The position numbers and the translations under genes are program-made. Positions 17,694 to 26,298 of a stretch of DNA of 64,000 nucleotides are shown piece after piece; within the stretch, counting starts at the first letter, position 1; each line of letters opens with the position of its first letter. The notes under the pieces are model-generated. The model saw only the letters and a list, made by a program, of their open reading frames with translations. It did not search any database and was not told the origin of the DNA. Location: NCBI RefSeq assembly GCF_036421915.1, contig NZ_JAZGOM010000007.1; one strand, 5' to 3'. Source of the DNA: Georgenia_A wangjunii. GTDB lineage: Bacteria; Actinomycetota; Actinomycetes; Actinomycetales; Actinomycetaceae.

Positions 17694-17747
17694 TCTCCGG
17701 GCGGTCGGTTGTTGACACTTCAACTGCCCGCACCGACCGCCTGGAGA
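17694..17747 (+). promoter_or_regulatory. Large inverted repeat covering the ribosome binding site of the VOC gene
   Basis: Arms 17694-17709 and 17732-17747 are complementary over 16 positions with one G.U pair (17699 with 17742). The 3' arm contains the GGAG Shine-Dalgarno (17743-17746) five bases before the GTG at 17752, and the 5' arm supplies the complementary TCTCC. Nested inside is a second perfect repeat, GTTGA (17711-17715) and TCAAC (17720-17724) with a 4-bp spacer, resembling a MarR-type half-site pair. It may be a DNA operator, an RNA switch hiding the RBS, or both. The rest of 17559-17693 is GC-rich with no recognised feature. Confidence 0.6.
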
Positions 17748-17751
17748 TCCC

Positions 17752-18660
17752 GTGAGCCTGCCGACCGCCCGGTCTGCCCGCACCCGCGCCGAGTCCGACC
17801 TCGACGTCCTCGCCCCCGGCACGGCCATGGGGGCTGTCACCCTCCTCGTCGGTGACCTCGACGGGCTCACCGCCTACTACCGCGACGCCCTCGGGCTCAC
17901 CGTCCTGCGCGCCGTCGGCAACGAGGTCACCCTCGGCCGGGGGACCTCCCCGCTCGTCGTCCTGCGCCACGACCCCACGCTCCCGTCCGGCAGCCGCCGC
18001 AGCGCCGGGCTCTTCCACACGGCGATCCTCTTCGCTGACCACGCCGCGCTCGCCGCTGCCGTGCTCTCCGCCGTCCGGTACGCGCCGAGCGCCTTCGTCG
18101 GCAGCGCCGACCACCTCGTCTCCGAGGCCTTCTACTTCACCGACCCCGAGGGCAACGGCATCGAGCTCTACGTCGACCGCCCCCGCGAGGAGTGGACGTG
18201 GAGCGGTGGCCAGCTGCACATGGACACGTTGGCCCTCGACCCGAACGACTTCCTCGCGCGGCACCTGACGGACGCCGCGCGCGAGGGCGCGCCGTCCGCG
18301 GCCGGCGCCACCGTCGGGCACGTCCACCTCCAGGTGGGCGACACGGCGGTCGCCCGCGAGTTCTACGTCGACACCCTCGGGTTCGAGGCGACGATCGAGA
18401 TGCGCGGGGCGCTCTTCGTCTCCGCCGGCGGCTACCACCACCACATGGCGATGAACACGTGGAACAGCGCCGGTGCCGGCCCGCGCGTGCCCGCGCTCGG
18501 CCTCGGCCGGGTCGACATCGTCCTGCCGGGCGCCGACGACGTCACCGCCCTGCGCTCCCGGCTGCGCTCCCGCGGCCTCGACGTCCGCGACGACGGCGCG
18601 AGCCTCGAGGTCGAGGACCCGTGGCGCAACCTCGTCCGCGTGACGACGCCCGCCGCCTGA
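17752..18660 (+). CDS. Two-domain VOC protein (CatE-like catechol-2,3-dioxygenase/glyoxalase family)
   Basis: 302 residues from the GTG at 17752, with a Shine-Dalgarno GGAG five bases upstream. Two tandem vicinal-oxygen-chelate modules: residues about 25-145 (VTLLVGDLDGLTAYYRDALGLTV, LFHTAIL, DPEGNGIELYVDRP) and about 185-300 (VGHVHLQVGDTAVAREFYVDTLGFE, HHHMAMNTW, VEDPWRNLVRV). Candidate metal ligands are the His in GHVHLQV, the His in YHHHMA and the Glu in SLEVEDP. The arrangement matches the CatE/YfiE branch of extradiol dioxygenase-like proteins; the substrate is unknown. Expression is probably controlled by the inverted repeat just upstream. Confidence 0.87.
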   Translation: MSLPTARSARTRAESDLDVLAPGTAMGAVTLLVGDLDGLTAYYRDALGLTVLRAVGNEVTLGRGTSPLVVLRHDPTLPSGSRRSAGLFHTAILFADHAALAAAVLSAVRYAPSAFVGSADHLVSEAFYFTDPEGNGIELYVDRPREEWTWSGGQLHMDTLALDPNDFLARHLTDAAREGAPSAAGATVGHVHLQVGDTAVAREFYVDTLGFEATIEMRGALFVSAGGYHHHMAMNTWNSAGAGPRVPALGLGRVDIVLPGADDVTALRSRLRSRGLDVRDDGASLEVEDPWRNLVRVTTPAA

Positions 18661-18737
18661 TGCTGCGCGACGGCGCAGACCGTCCGGCTCCCGGCCCCGG
18701 TGGGGGAGCGGGGCGGCGCCGGGTTAGGCTGCCCGGC

Positions 18738-20006
18738 GTGCAGCCCTGGTCAGCCCCGCCGATCCCTTCTCTCCCGGGCGCCGGTGACCGTGTGCACCTC
18801 TACGACTCGGCCCTGGGTGCCGTCGTCCCCACGGACGAGGCAGGGCCGGCGAGCCTCTACGTGTGCGGCATCACCCCGTACGACTCCACCCACCTCGGGC
18901 ACGCGAGCACGTACGTCGGGTTCGACCTCCTCGTGCGGGCCTGGCGCGACGCCGGCCGTGAGGTGCGTTACGTCCAGAACGTCACCGACGTCGACGACCC
19001 GCTCCTCGAGCGGGCGACCGCGACGGGCGTGGACTGGCGCGACCTCGCACGCGACCAGACCGACCTGTTCTTCACCGACATGGCGGCCCTGCGCGTCGTG
19101 CCCCCGCAGCGCTACGTCGGCGCCGTCGAGTCGATCCCGCTCGTCGTCGACGCCGTGAGCCGGATGCTCGCCGAGGGCGCCGCGTACCGGGTGCCCGTCC
19201 CGGCGGAGCTCGGCGACCCCGACGTCGCCCAGGGTGACGTCTACGCCGACCTGGCCGCCGACACCCGCTTCGGGAGCAGCTCCGGCCTGAGCGAGGCGGA
19301 CATGATGACGTTCTTCGCGGAGCGCGGCGGGGACCCCGACCGCCCCGGCAAGCGGCACCCCCTCGACCCGCTCCTGTGGCTGCGCGGACGCCCGGGGGAG
19401 CCCGAGTGGGACGGAGGCGACCTCGGCAGCGGACGCCCCGGCTGGCACATCGAGTGCTCGTGCATCGCCGCGGAGCACCTCGGCGTGCCCATCGAGGTGC
19501 AGGGCGGTGGCAGCGACCTCGTCTTCCCCCACCACGAGATGAGCGAGTCCCACCTGCGCGTCCTCACCGGCACCGACACCCCTATGCGTCACTTCTCCCA
19601 CGGCGGGATGGTCGGTTACGAGGGCGAGAAGATGAGCAAGTCGCTCGGCAACCTCGTCCTCGTCTCCCGCCTCGTCGAGGGCGGCGTCGACCCCATGGCG
19701 ATCCGCCTCGTCCTCCTCGGCCACCACTACCGGGCCGACTGGGAGTTCGCCGACGCCATGCTCGACGACGCCGCCGCGCGCCTCGCCCGGTGGCGGCGCG
19801 CGATGGGCGCGGACAGCGGGCCCGCGGCGGACGCGCTCCTCGCCAAGGTGCGGGCCGCGCTCGCCGACGACCTCGACTCCCCGGCCGCGATCGCCGCCGT
19901 GGACGCCTGGGTCGACGAGGCGCTCGCCGGCGCCGGTGACGCCGCGCCCGAGGGGCCGGAGCTCGCGACCCGGGCCGTCGACGCACTGCTCGGCATCGCG
20001 CTCTGA
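18738..20006 (+). CDS. mshC: Cysteine:1-D-myo-inosityl 2-amino-2-deoxy-alpha-D-glucopyranoside ligase (MshC)
   Basis: 422 residues from a GTG at 18738. It is a cysteinyl-tRNA-synthetase-like ATP-dependent ligase: YVCGITPYDSTHLGHAST (about residues 38-55) combines the zinc-binding Cys with the HIGH-like motif THLGHA, GWHIECSCIAAEHLG (about 235-249) supplies further zinc ligands, and KMSKSLGN (about 298-305) is the KMSKS loop. The C-terminal tRNA-binding domain of CysRS is absent, which separates MshC from CysS. It joins cysteine to GlcN-Ins in mycothiol synthesis. The downstream spacer 20007-20143 is a minisatellite. Confidence 0.95.
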   Translation: MQPWSAPPIPSLPGAGDRVHLYDSALGAVVPTDEAGPASLYVCGITPYDSTHLGHASTYVGFDLLVRAWRDAGREVRYVQNVTDVDDPLLERATATGVDWRDLARDQTDLFFTDMAALRVVPPQRYVGAVESIPLVVDAVSRMLAEGAAYRVPVPAELGDPDVAQGDVYADLAADTRFGSSSGLSEADMMTFFAERGGDPDRPGKRHPLDPLLWLRGRPGEPEWDGGDLGSGRPGWHIECSCIAAEHLGVPIEVQGGGSDLVFPHHEMSESHLRVLTGTDTPMRHFSHGGMVGYEGEKMSKSLGNLVLVSRLVEGGVDPMAIRLVLLGHHYRADWEFADAMLDDAAARLARWRRAMGADSGPAADALLAKVRAALADDLDSPAAIAAVDAWVDEALAGAGDAAPEGPELATRAVDALLGIAL

Positions 20007-20018
20007 CGCGGACCGTTG

Positions 20019-20107
20019 CGCGCGCCTGACGCGGCGCAGCGCGTGTGTCTGAGGCCCGGCGACTCGCGCGCCTGACGCGGCGCAGCGCGTGTGTCTGAGG
20101 CCCGGCG
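20019..20107. repeat. Minisatellite: 43-bp perfect direct repeat, 46-bp period
   Basis: The copies at 20019-20061 and 20065-20107 are identical over 43 bp. A degenerate third copy continues to about 20142. It fills the space between the convergent genes mshC and PAC2. No coding content is apparent. Confidence 0.8.
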
Positions 20108-20143
20108 GCGCGCGGACCTGACGCCCGGCCGCGCGCGGACCGG

Positions 20144-21055
20144 CTAGGTCTGCTTGCCGCCGGCCGTCGGGCCGGAGCCGCGGTCGCGACGGCGCAGGTA
20201 GCGCTCGAACTCGCGGGCGATCGCCTCGCCGCTCGCCTCGGGGAGCTCGGCGGTGTCCTTGACCTCCTCGAGCTGGCGCACGTACTCCGCCACCTCGGGG
20301 TCCTGCTCTGCGAGCTCGTCGACGCCGGCCTGCCACGCGCGGGCGTCCTCGGCGAGGTCGCCGAGCGGGGCGGGCTCGCCGATGAGCTCCTCGAGCGCGG
20401 TGAGGAGCGCGAGGGTGGCCTTGGGGGAGGGCGGCTGCGCGACGTAGTGCGGCACCGCCGCCCACAGCGTCATCGCGTGGAGGTCACGGTCCTGCGCGAG
20501 GTGCGCGAGCACACCGACGATCCCGGACGGGCCCTCGTACTCGGAGTCTCCGGCGCCGATGAGCGCCTGCACGCGCGGGTCGTCGCTCGTCACCTGGCTC
20601 GGGATGGGCCGGGTGTGCGGGACGTCGGCGAGGAGCGCACCGACGGCGACGACGCTGCCCACCTCCCACGTCTGCGCGACGTCGAGGATCTCCTCGCAGT
20701 AGTCGAGCCAGCGGAACGAGGGCTCGATGCCCTGGACGAGGAGGAGCGTGCGCCCGGCGACGGGTGTGCGGGCCACGGAGATCGTCGTCGACGGCCACGT
20801 GAGAACGCGGTTGCCGTCGTCGTCCCGGCCCACGATGGGGCGGTTGACCTGGAAGTCGTGGAACTCCTGGGGGTCGAGCTCGTGGATGACCGTCGCGTCC
20901 CAGGCCTCGGCGATCATGGCCACGGCCTGGCTCGCTGCGCCTCCTGCGTCGTTCCAGCCCTCGAAGGCGGCGAGCAGGATGGCGGGCGCCGGGCCCGCGA
21001 TGTCGGGGTCCTGCTGCGGGCTCCCGAGCGGCGACGAGTGGTCCGAGTCGGTCAT
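20144..21055 (-). CDS. PAC2 (proteasome assembly chaperone) family protein
   Basis: 303 residues. ILLAAFEGWNDAGGAASQAV (about residues 26-45) and DPQEFHDFQVNRPIV (about 61-75) are the standard start of actinobacterial PAC2 proteins, followed by LLLVQGIEPSFRW, VGALLADVPHTRP and EGPSGIVGVL. A charged C-terminal helix and basic tail follow. The name comes from eukaryotic PAC2; in actinobacteria the role is unproven, and here no 20S proteasome genes accompany the pupylation genes. It is convergent with mshC and divergent from the HAD gene. Confidence 0.9.
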   Translation of the reverse strand: MTDSDHSSPLGSPQQDPDIAGPAPAILLAAFEGWNDAGGAASQAVAMIAEAWDATVIHELDPQEFHDFQVNRPIVGRDDDGNRVLTWPSTTISVARTPVAGRTLLLVQGIEPSFRWLDYCEEILDVAQTWEVGSVVAVGALLADVPHTRPIPSQVTSDDPRVQALIGAGDSEYEGPSGIVGVLAHLAQDRDLHAMTLWAAVPHYVAQPPSPKATLALLTALEELIGEPAPLGDLAEDARAWQAGVDELAEQDPEVAEYVRQLEEVKDTAELPEASGEAIAREFERYLRRRDRGSGPTAGGKQT

Positions 21056-21113
21056 GGCCCCACCCTATGCGCGGGGGCGGCAGCGCGGCGCGGCGCGACC
21101 TAGACTCGGCCGG

Positions 21114-21833
21114 ATGCCTCACGAACAGCTCTCCGCCGCCCCCGCCCGCACCGCCGACGTCGACCTCCCCGCAGCGATCCTGTGGGACATGGACGGCACC
21201 CTCGTCGACACGGAGCCGTACTGGATCGGTGCCGAGATCGCCCTCGCCGCCGAGCACGGCGGGAGCTGGACCCACGAGCAGGCGCTCCAGCTCATCGGGC
21301 GCCCGCTCACCGACTCCGCGTCGATCCTGCGCGAGCAGGCCGGGATCCGGGGCACCAACGAGGAGATCGCCGACACGCTCGTCGGCCGGGTCGCCGAGCG
21401 GGTGCGCGTCGACGGGCCGCCGTGGCGGGCGGGCTCGCGGGAGCTGCTCGCGGCGGCGCGGGCGGCGGGCATCCCGTGCGCGCTCGTGACGATGTCCTAC
21501 TCCCTCCTCTCCGAGGCCGTCCTCGCGCACCTGCCCGCCGGCACGTTCGACGTCGTCGTCTCGGGCGACGAGGTGAGCCGGGGAAAGCCGGACCCGGAGC
21601 CGTACCTCCTCGCCGCAGCACGCCTCGGCGTGGACGCGGCACGCTGCGTCGCGCTCGAGGACTCCGTTCCGGGGGTGGCGTCGGCCGAGGCGGCGGGCGT
21701 GACGACGGTCGCCGTGCCGCTCATGGTCGAGATCCCGCCCGCCCCGGGCCGCAGCCGCGTGCGCGACGTCACCGGGCTCACCGTCGCGGACCTGTGCCGC
21801 GCGCACGCCGGCGAGGTCCTCGAGCGCGTCTGA
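21114..21833 (+). CDS. HAD-superfamily hydrolase (beta-phosphoglucomutase/phosphatase-like)
   Basis: 239 residues from the ATG at 21114. HAD motif I is LWDMDGTLVDTEPYW (about residues 23-37, nucleophile Asp), motif II lies in CALVTMSYS, the motif III Lys is in SRGKPDPEPYLLAA and motif IV is ALEDSVPGVASAEAAG. A helical cap sits between motifs I and II. It is likely a cytosolic phosphatase or phosphoglucomutase-type enzyme on a small sugar or nucleotide phosphate. The start lies 58 bp from the divergent PAC2 start. Confidence 0.9.
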   Translation: MPHEQLSAAPARTADVDLPAAILWDMDGTLVDTEPYWIGAEIALAAEHGGSWTHEQALQLIGRPLTDSASILREQAGIRGTNEEIADTLVGRVAERVRVDGPPWRAGSRELLAAARAAGIPCALVTMSYSLLSEAVLAHLPAGTFDVVVSGDEVSRGKPDPEPYLLAAARLGVDAARCVALEDSVPGVASAEAAGVTTVAVPLMVEIPPAPGRSRVRDVTGLTVADLCRAHAGEVLERV

Positions 21834-21837
21834 GCCG

Positions 21838-22734
21838 TCAGGCCGCGGTGCGCGCGGCGAGCGGTCTCCTGCTCCGCCGGGTGACGGACGCCGCGGCGGC
21901 GGCAACGGCGACGACGGCCACGACGGCGGCGAGGCCCGTGACGAGGGCACCTGCTCGCGCGTCTCGCACCTCGCCGATCGCGTTCCCCGCGTAGAGCAGC
22001 ACGCCAGCCAGGGTCACCGCGACGGACAGGTGGGCGCTGTGCACGGCGCGCCGTGCGCTCGCGACGCGGAGCGCACGGTCACCGGCCGCACCGGTCACCG
22101 CGCGGCGCCGGGTGACGAGCTGGAGGGTGCACTCGGCGAGGAGGACCACCAGGACCGACCCGGTCAGCAGCGCCGGACCGTAGGCCCACCCGGGGAACGG
22201 TCCCACGCCGTACGTCATGGGTGCACCGTTGGGCTGGACGGTCGTCACGGACACCGTTCGGCCGTCGTCGCTGACCGCCCCGAAGACGAGCACGGCCACG
22301 GCGAGCAGGGACACCCACAGCCACATGAGCAGCCGCACCGCGCGCGGGGCGGTGCGAGCGGCGTCTCCGGGCGCACGGTCGAGCGGGCCGGGAGCCCGCG
22401 GCCACGTCAGCTCTCCGACGACCTGGACGACGAGCAGGACGAGGACGGCGGCGGACGGGGCAAGGAACCCGAGGACGGCGAGGACCTCGTCGAGCGAGGC
22501 TGCTCCGCCCGCGGTGAAGGCAGCGCCGAACGCGAGGGAGGCGGCGGCCCAGCCGGACGCCGCCGTCAGCGCGGCGTGCCGTCTGATGCCGGCGCCGGCG
22601 GCGGACTCGTGCGGTGCCGGCGGGGAGGTGCGGTCCCTCAGCACCGGGACGAGCACCGTGATCGCCACGACGACGGAGAGGACGGGGACGAGCACGCCGC
22701 CGCTCATCGCGAGGAAGAGGAGCAGCGTGGACAT
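21838..22734 (-). CDS. Uncharacterised multi-pass membrane protein
   Basis: 298 residues with about seven hydrophobic segments (near residues 10-30, 58-78, 84-106, 138-158, 185-205, 238-255 and 262-285). A hydrophilic patch with GRTVSVTTVQPNGAPMTYGVGPFPGWAYG (about 158-186) is probably extracytoplasmic. Arg-rich loops suggest inside-positive topology. I do not recognise a family. It starts 28 bp after the RecB-like gene and could be co-transcribed with it; its stop faces the HAD gene stop 4 bp away. Confidence 0.7.
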   Translation of the reverse strand: MSTLLLFLAMSGGVLVPVLSVVVAITVLVPVLRDRTSPPAPHESAAGAGIRRHAALTAASGWAAASLAFGAAFTAGGAASLDEVLAVLGFLAPSAAVLVLLVVQVVGELTWPRAPGPLDRAPGDAARTAPRAVRLLMWLWVSLLAVAVLVFGAVSDDGRTVSVTTVQPNGAPMTYGVGPFPGWAYGPALLTGSVLVVLLAECTLQLVTRRRAVTGAAGDRALRVASARRAVHSAHLSVAVTLAGVLLYAGNAIGEVRDARAGALVTGLAAVVAVVAVAAAAASVTRRSRRPLAARTAA

Positions 22735-22762
22735 GTTTCTCCCGTCCTTCGGCGCGCGCCGC

Positions 22763-23629
22763 TCAGACCGCGGCGGGGACCGCGACCGGCGCCTCGGCGC
22801 CGAGCAGGTGGGCGACGCCGTCGGCCGGCAGCGGCGGGGGAGTCCCGCCGAACTCGGGGCACAGCGACTGGAAGCTGCACCAGTCGCACAGCCGCGACCG
22901 GCGCGGGGTGAAGTGGCCGGCGCGCGCCGCCCGCGTGATCCCCTCCCAGATCGACTCGATCTGCCGCTCCGTCGCGAGGAGGTCCTCCTCGGTCGGGTCG
23001 AGGGTGAGGACCCGGCCGTCGGAGAGGTAGACGAGCTGGAGGCGGCGCGGCGGCGTGCCGTTCATCCGCCACAGCATGAGGCCGTAGAAGCGCATCTGGA
23101 ACAGGGCCTCGCCCGAGTACTGGGGCTTCGGTGAGCGGCCCGTCTTGTAGTCGACGACCCGCACCGCGCCGTTCGGCGCGACGTCGAGCCGGTCGACGAA
23201 CCCGCGCAGGAGCACCCCGGACGCGAGCTCGGTCTCGACACGCAGCTCGCGCTCGGCGGGCTCGAGACGCTGCGGGTTCTCGACCGTGAAGTACGTCCCG
23301 AGCAGGGTGCGCGCCTGCTCGAGCCAGACGGTCGCCTCCTCGGGGGTGGCGAACATCGCGAGGACCTCGGGACGCTCCTCCTGCATCTCGCGCCACGCGG
23401 GCTCGAGGAGCTGCAGCGCGGCGGCCGGCTCCCGGCCGGCCGCGGGCAGGTCGAAGAGGCGCTCGAGGACGGTGTGGACGAGGGTGCCGCGGGCGGCGGC
23501 TGGGCTCGGCGGCTCGGGCAGGCGGTCGACGGCCCGGAACCGGAAGAGGAGCGGGCACTGCTGGAAGTCCTTGGCCCGGGACGGCGAGAGCGCGGCCCGG
23601 CGGCGCTCGGCGGGTTCGGTCTCGGACAT
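22763..23629 (-). CDS. RecB-family PD-(D/E)XK exonuclease with Fe-S cysteines (Cas4/AddB-like)
   Basis: 288 residues from the ATG at 23629. LSPSRAKDFQQCPLLFRFRAVDRLPEP (about 14-40) holds the first Cys, GTLVHTVLERLF the conserved His, VRVVDYKTGRSP (about 156-167) the catalytic Asp-x-Lys core and LCDWCSFQSLCPEF (about 259-272) three further Cys, together a likely 4Fe-4S site. This layout is standard for the stand-alone actinobacterial RecB nuclease that neighbours the TrmI-ARC region. There is no helicase domain and no cas gene nearby. It probably acts in DNA end processing or repair; its partner is unknown. It is divergent from the protease gene at 23813. Confidence 0.9.
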   Translation of the reverse strand: MSETEPAERRRAALSPSRAKDFQQCPLLFRFRAVDRLPEPPSPAAARGTLVHTVLERLFDLPAAGREPAAALQLLEPAWREMQEERPEVLAMFATPEEATVWLEQARTLLGTYFTVENPQRLEPAERELRVETELASGVLLRGFVDRLDVAPNGAVRVVDYKTGRSPKPQYSGEALFQMRFYGLMLWRMNGTPPRRLQLVYLSDGRVLTLDPTEEDLLATERQIESIWEGITRAARAGHFTPRRSRLCDWCSFQSLCPEFGGTPPPLPADGVAHLLGAEAPVAVPAAV

Positions 23630-23812
23630 GGGAGCCACTCTAGGCGCGACCACCGACACGGCCGGGGAGGCGGCGCCCGGGTGTGGACGGCCGCGCCGCC
23701 CTGCGCCCCGCCGCCGGCGCTCCAGCCGCGCGCGCAAGCCCCCGAGGGGCGCCTGGGTGCCGCGGCGCCACCACCCCGGCGTCCGCCCAGCCGCGCCACG
23801 TACGCTGCCCGG

Positions 23813-24982
23813 GTGAGCCCCTCTGGACCGTCCCCGCGCTGGGGGTCGCGCGCGCCCTCCGGCTGGTACCTCGGGCGGCTCGGCGGCACGCCCCTCTTCC
23901 TCGCGCCGTCGTGGATCATCATCGCGGTCGTCCTCGGCGTGATCTTCTACCCGACCGTCGCGATCGTCGCCCCGGGTCTGGGCCCCGTCGCCCTCGTCGC
24001 CGCCGTCGCGGTGGTGCCGCTCATGCTCGTCGTCTCCGTCCTCGCCCACGAGGTCGCCCACGGGGTCACCGGGCGGGCCGTCGGTGCCCCGCCGGCCGAG
24101 TACGTCCTCACCCTGTGGGGCGGGCACACCCAGTTCAGCCGCGAGCTGCGCAGCCCCGGTGCGTCGGCGCTCGTCTCCGTCGCCGGGCCCGCCGCCAACG
24201 CCGTCCTCGCGCTCGCCGCGTGGTGGCTGCTCGGCGTGCTCGACCCCGCCCCGCTCGGGTCGCTCCTCCTCCAGGCCGCCACGCTGTCCAACGCCGTGGT
24301 CGCCGTCTTCAACCTCCTCCCGGGCCTGCCGCTCGACGGCGGGCGCGTCCTCGAGGCCCTCGTGTGGAAGGTCACGGGGGACCGCCTGCGCGGCACGATC
24401 GCGGCCGGGTGGGGCGGGCGGGCGGTCGTCGTCGGGCTCGTCGTCGTCTTCGTCCTGCGCCCGCTGCTCGCCGGGACGAGCCCCACGCTGACGACGGTCA
24501 TCTGGGTCGCGCTCCTCGGCGCCTACCTGTGGTCGGCCGCCGGCCAGACGATCGTCACGGCCCGTGCCCTGCGTCACGCCGCCGGCCTCGACCTGCGCAC
24601 GCTCGCCGACCCGGCGCTCACCGTCCGCGCCGACGAGCCGCTCGCCGCCCTCGACGCGCTCCTCGCCGGCCGCACCGAGGTCCCCGTCCTCCTCGTCGAC
24701 GCCGACGGGCGGGTGAGCGCCCTCGTCGACCCCGCCGCCGCGGGCCGTGTGCCGGCCGCAGCGCGCTCGACGACGCCGCTCACCGCCGTCGCGACCGCCG
24801 TCCCGCCGGAGGCCGTCCTCACGACGCTCGTCGGCCCTCGGGCGGCCGGCGCCGCGGCGCACGCGGCCCGCTCCTCGCGCGTCGTCGTCCTCCTCGACGG
24901 CGAGCGGCGCACCGTGAGCGTCCTGCCCGTCGCGCGCCTCGAGCGGGCCCTCGCCGGCCGGGCCCCGCGCCGCGCGCCGTAG
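23813..24982 (+). CDS. Site-2-protease-like intramembrane metalloprotease (M50)
   Basis: 389 residues from a GTG at 23813. The start FLGRLGGTPLFLAPSW-like segment (about 20-36) leads to the zinc motif SVLAHEVAHGVTGRAVG (HExxH about residues 79-83) and NLLPGLPLDGGRVLEAL with the third-ligand Asp (about 169-185). About six membrane segments precede a cytosolic C-terminal part (about 265-385) resembling degenerate CBS repeats (TVRADEPLAALDALLAG, VPVLLVDADGRVSALV). These proteases cut membrane-bound anti-sigma factors or similar substrates; the target is unknown. It lies 11 bp before trmI, which is the usual order in actinobacteria. Confidence 0.93.
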   Translation: MSPSGPSPRWGSRAPSGWYLGRLGGTPLFLAPSWIIIAVVLGVIFYPTVAIVAPGLGPVALVAAVAVVPLMLVVSVLAHEVAHGVTGRAVGAPPAEYVLTLWGGHTQFSRELRSPGASALVSVAGPAANAVLALAAWWLLGVLDPAPLGSLLLQAATLSNAVVAVFNLLPGLPLDGGRVLEALVWKVTGDRLRGTIAAGWGGRAVVVGLVVVFVLRPLLAGTSPTLTTVIWVALLGAYLWSAAGQTIVTARALRHAAGLDLRTLADPALTVRADEPLAALDALLAGRTEVPVLLVDADGRVSALVDPAAAGRVPAAARSTTPLTAVATAVPPEAVLTTLVGPRAAGAAAHAARSSRVVVLLDGERRTVSVLPVARLERALAGRAPRRAP

Positions 24983-24993
24983 ACTTCCCGCCC

Positions 24994-26211
24994 GTGACCT
25001 CACCCGACGACGGCCAGACCGTCCCCACGCCCGAGCCCACCGATCCGCCCCTGGGGCCGGCGTGCAGGCGCGGACCCCTCCGGGTGGGCGAGCGGGTCCA
25101 GCTGACGGATCCCAAGGGCCGCCTCCACACGATCCGCCTCACCCCGGGCGCCACGTTCCAGACCCACCGCGGGTACTTCCGCCACGACGACCTCGTCGGC
25201 GCCCCCGAGGGCAGCGTCGTCGCGACGAACGCCGGCGTCGAGTTCCTCGCCCTGCGGCCGCTGCTGGCCGACCACGTCCTGTCGATGCCGCGCGGCGCCC
25301 AGGTCATCTACCCCAAGGACGCCGCCCAGATCGTCGGGCAGGGCGACATCTTCCCCGGCGCGCGCGTCGTCGAGGCGGGCGTCGGCTCCGGGGCGCTGAG
25401 CATGTCGCTGCTCCAGGCCATCGGTCCCGCCGGCGAGCTCATCTCCGTCGAGCGGCGCGCGGAGTTCGCCGACATCGCCCGCGCCAACGTGCAGGCGTGG
25501 TTCGGCGGGGAGCACCCGGCGTGGCGCGTCGAGGTCGGTGACCTCGCCGACGTCCTGCCCACCGCCGTCGCCCCCGGCAGCGTCGACCGCGTCGTCCTCG
25601 ACATGCTCGCGCCGTGGGAGAACATCGACGCCGTCGCCGAGGCCCTCGCCCCCGGCGGCGTCCTCATCGTCTACGTCGCCACGACCACCCAGCTCTCCCG
25701 GTTCGTCGAGGACGCCAAGGACAGCGGCGCGTTCACCGAGCCGCGCGCGTGGGAGACGATGATGCGCACGTGGCACCTCGAGGGCCTCGCCGTGCGCCCG
25801 GACCACCGGATGGTCGGCCACACCGGCTTCCTCGTCACGACCCGGCGCATGGCCACCGGCGTCCTGCCCCCGCTGCGGCGCCGGCGCCCGGCCAAGGGCG
25901 CCTACCCCGACACCGACGACTGGACGCCCGAGGACCTCGGCGAGCGCGCCGTCTCGGACAAGAAGATCCGCCGCGTGCGCCGCGACGTCATCCGTACCCT
26001 GCCCGACGGCGGGGGCCTCGCCGAGCGCGACGGCGCAGCGCTGCCCGCGCCCGACGGCGGGGCGCCCGCCACGCCTGACGGCGGTGCGCAGCCCGACGCC
26101 CCGGCGAACCCCGGCGCCGCCGACCGTGGCGCGGCCCGGGACGGCGGCGACGTCACCCCCGACGGCGCCTCCGACGTCGACGGCGGCGCGAGCGAGGGCA
26201 CGCAGGCCTGA
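24994..26211 (+). CDS. trmI: tRNA (adenine-58-N1)-methyltransferase TrmI
   Basis: 405 residues from a GTG at 24994. The N-terminal beta domain (RVQLTDPKGRLHTIRLTPG) is followed by HRGYFRHDDLVG and the SAM-binding Rossmann core, with VVEAGVGSGALSMSLL (about residues 125-140), ISVERRAEFADIARANV and VVLDMLAPW (about 198-206). It methylates A58 in the T-loop of tRNAs using SAM. The last 100 or so residues are a disordered Asp/Gly/Pro/Ala tail with repeated PDGG units, longer than usual and not needed for the fold. It is the first gene of the block leading to arc. Confidence 0.93.
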   Translation: MTSPDDGQTVPTPEPTDPPLGPACRRGPLRVGERVQLTDPKGRLHTIRLTPGATFQTHRGYFRHDDLVGAPEGSVVATNAGVEFLALRPLLADHVLSMPRGAQVIYPKDAAQIVGQGDIFPGARVVEAGVGSGALSMSLLQAIGPAGELISVERRAEFADIARANVQAWFGGEHPAWRVEVGDLADVLPTAVAPGSVDRVVLDMLAPWENIDAVAEALAPGGVLIVYVATTTQLSRFVEDAKDSGAFTEPRAWETMMRTWHLEGLAVRPDHRMVGHTGFLVTTRRMATGVLPPLRRRRPAKGAYPDTDDWTPEDLGERAVSDKKIRRVRRDVIRTLPDGGGLAERDGAALPAPDGGAPATPDGGAQPDAPANPGAADRGAARDGGDVTPDGASDVDGGASEGTQA

Positions 26212-26298
26212 GACCGGCCTCATGGCGGACGGCCCGGGCACGCGGTGGGTGCGTTGACCTACCGTGGTGCGCAGTCGTGAGCGAGGGAAGGGGCCGAC

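Noticed and set aside
20144..21055. PAC2 protein taken as proof of a working 20S proteasome
   Set aside because: PAC2-family proteins are widespread in actinobacteria without a shown proteasome role, so this says nothing about prcBA.
22763..23629. Cas4 as evidence of a CRISPR locus
   Set aside because: The Fe-S PD-(D/E)XK layout resembles Cas4, but there is no array, no other cas gene, and this RecB-like gene is standard in this actinobacterial neighbourhood.
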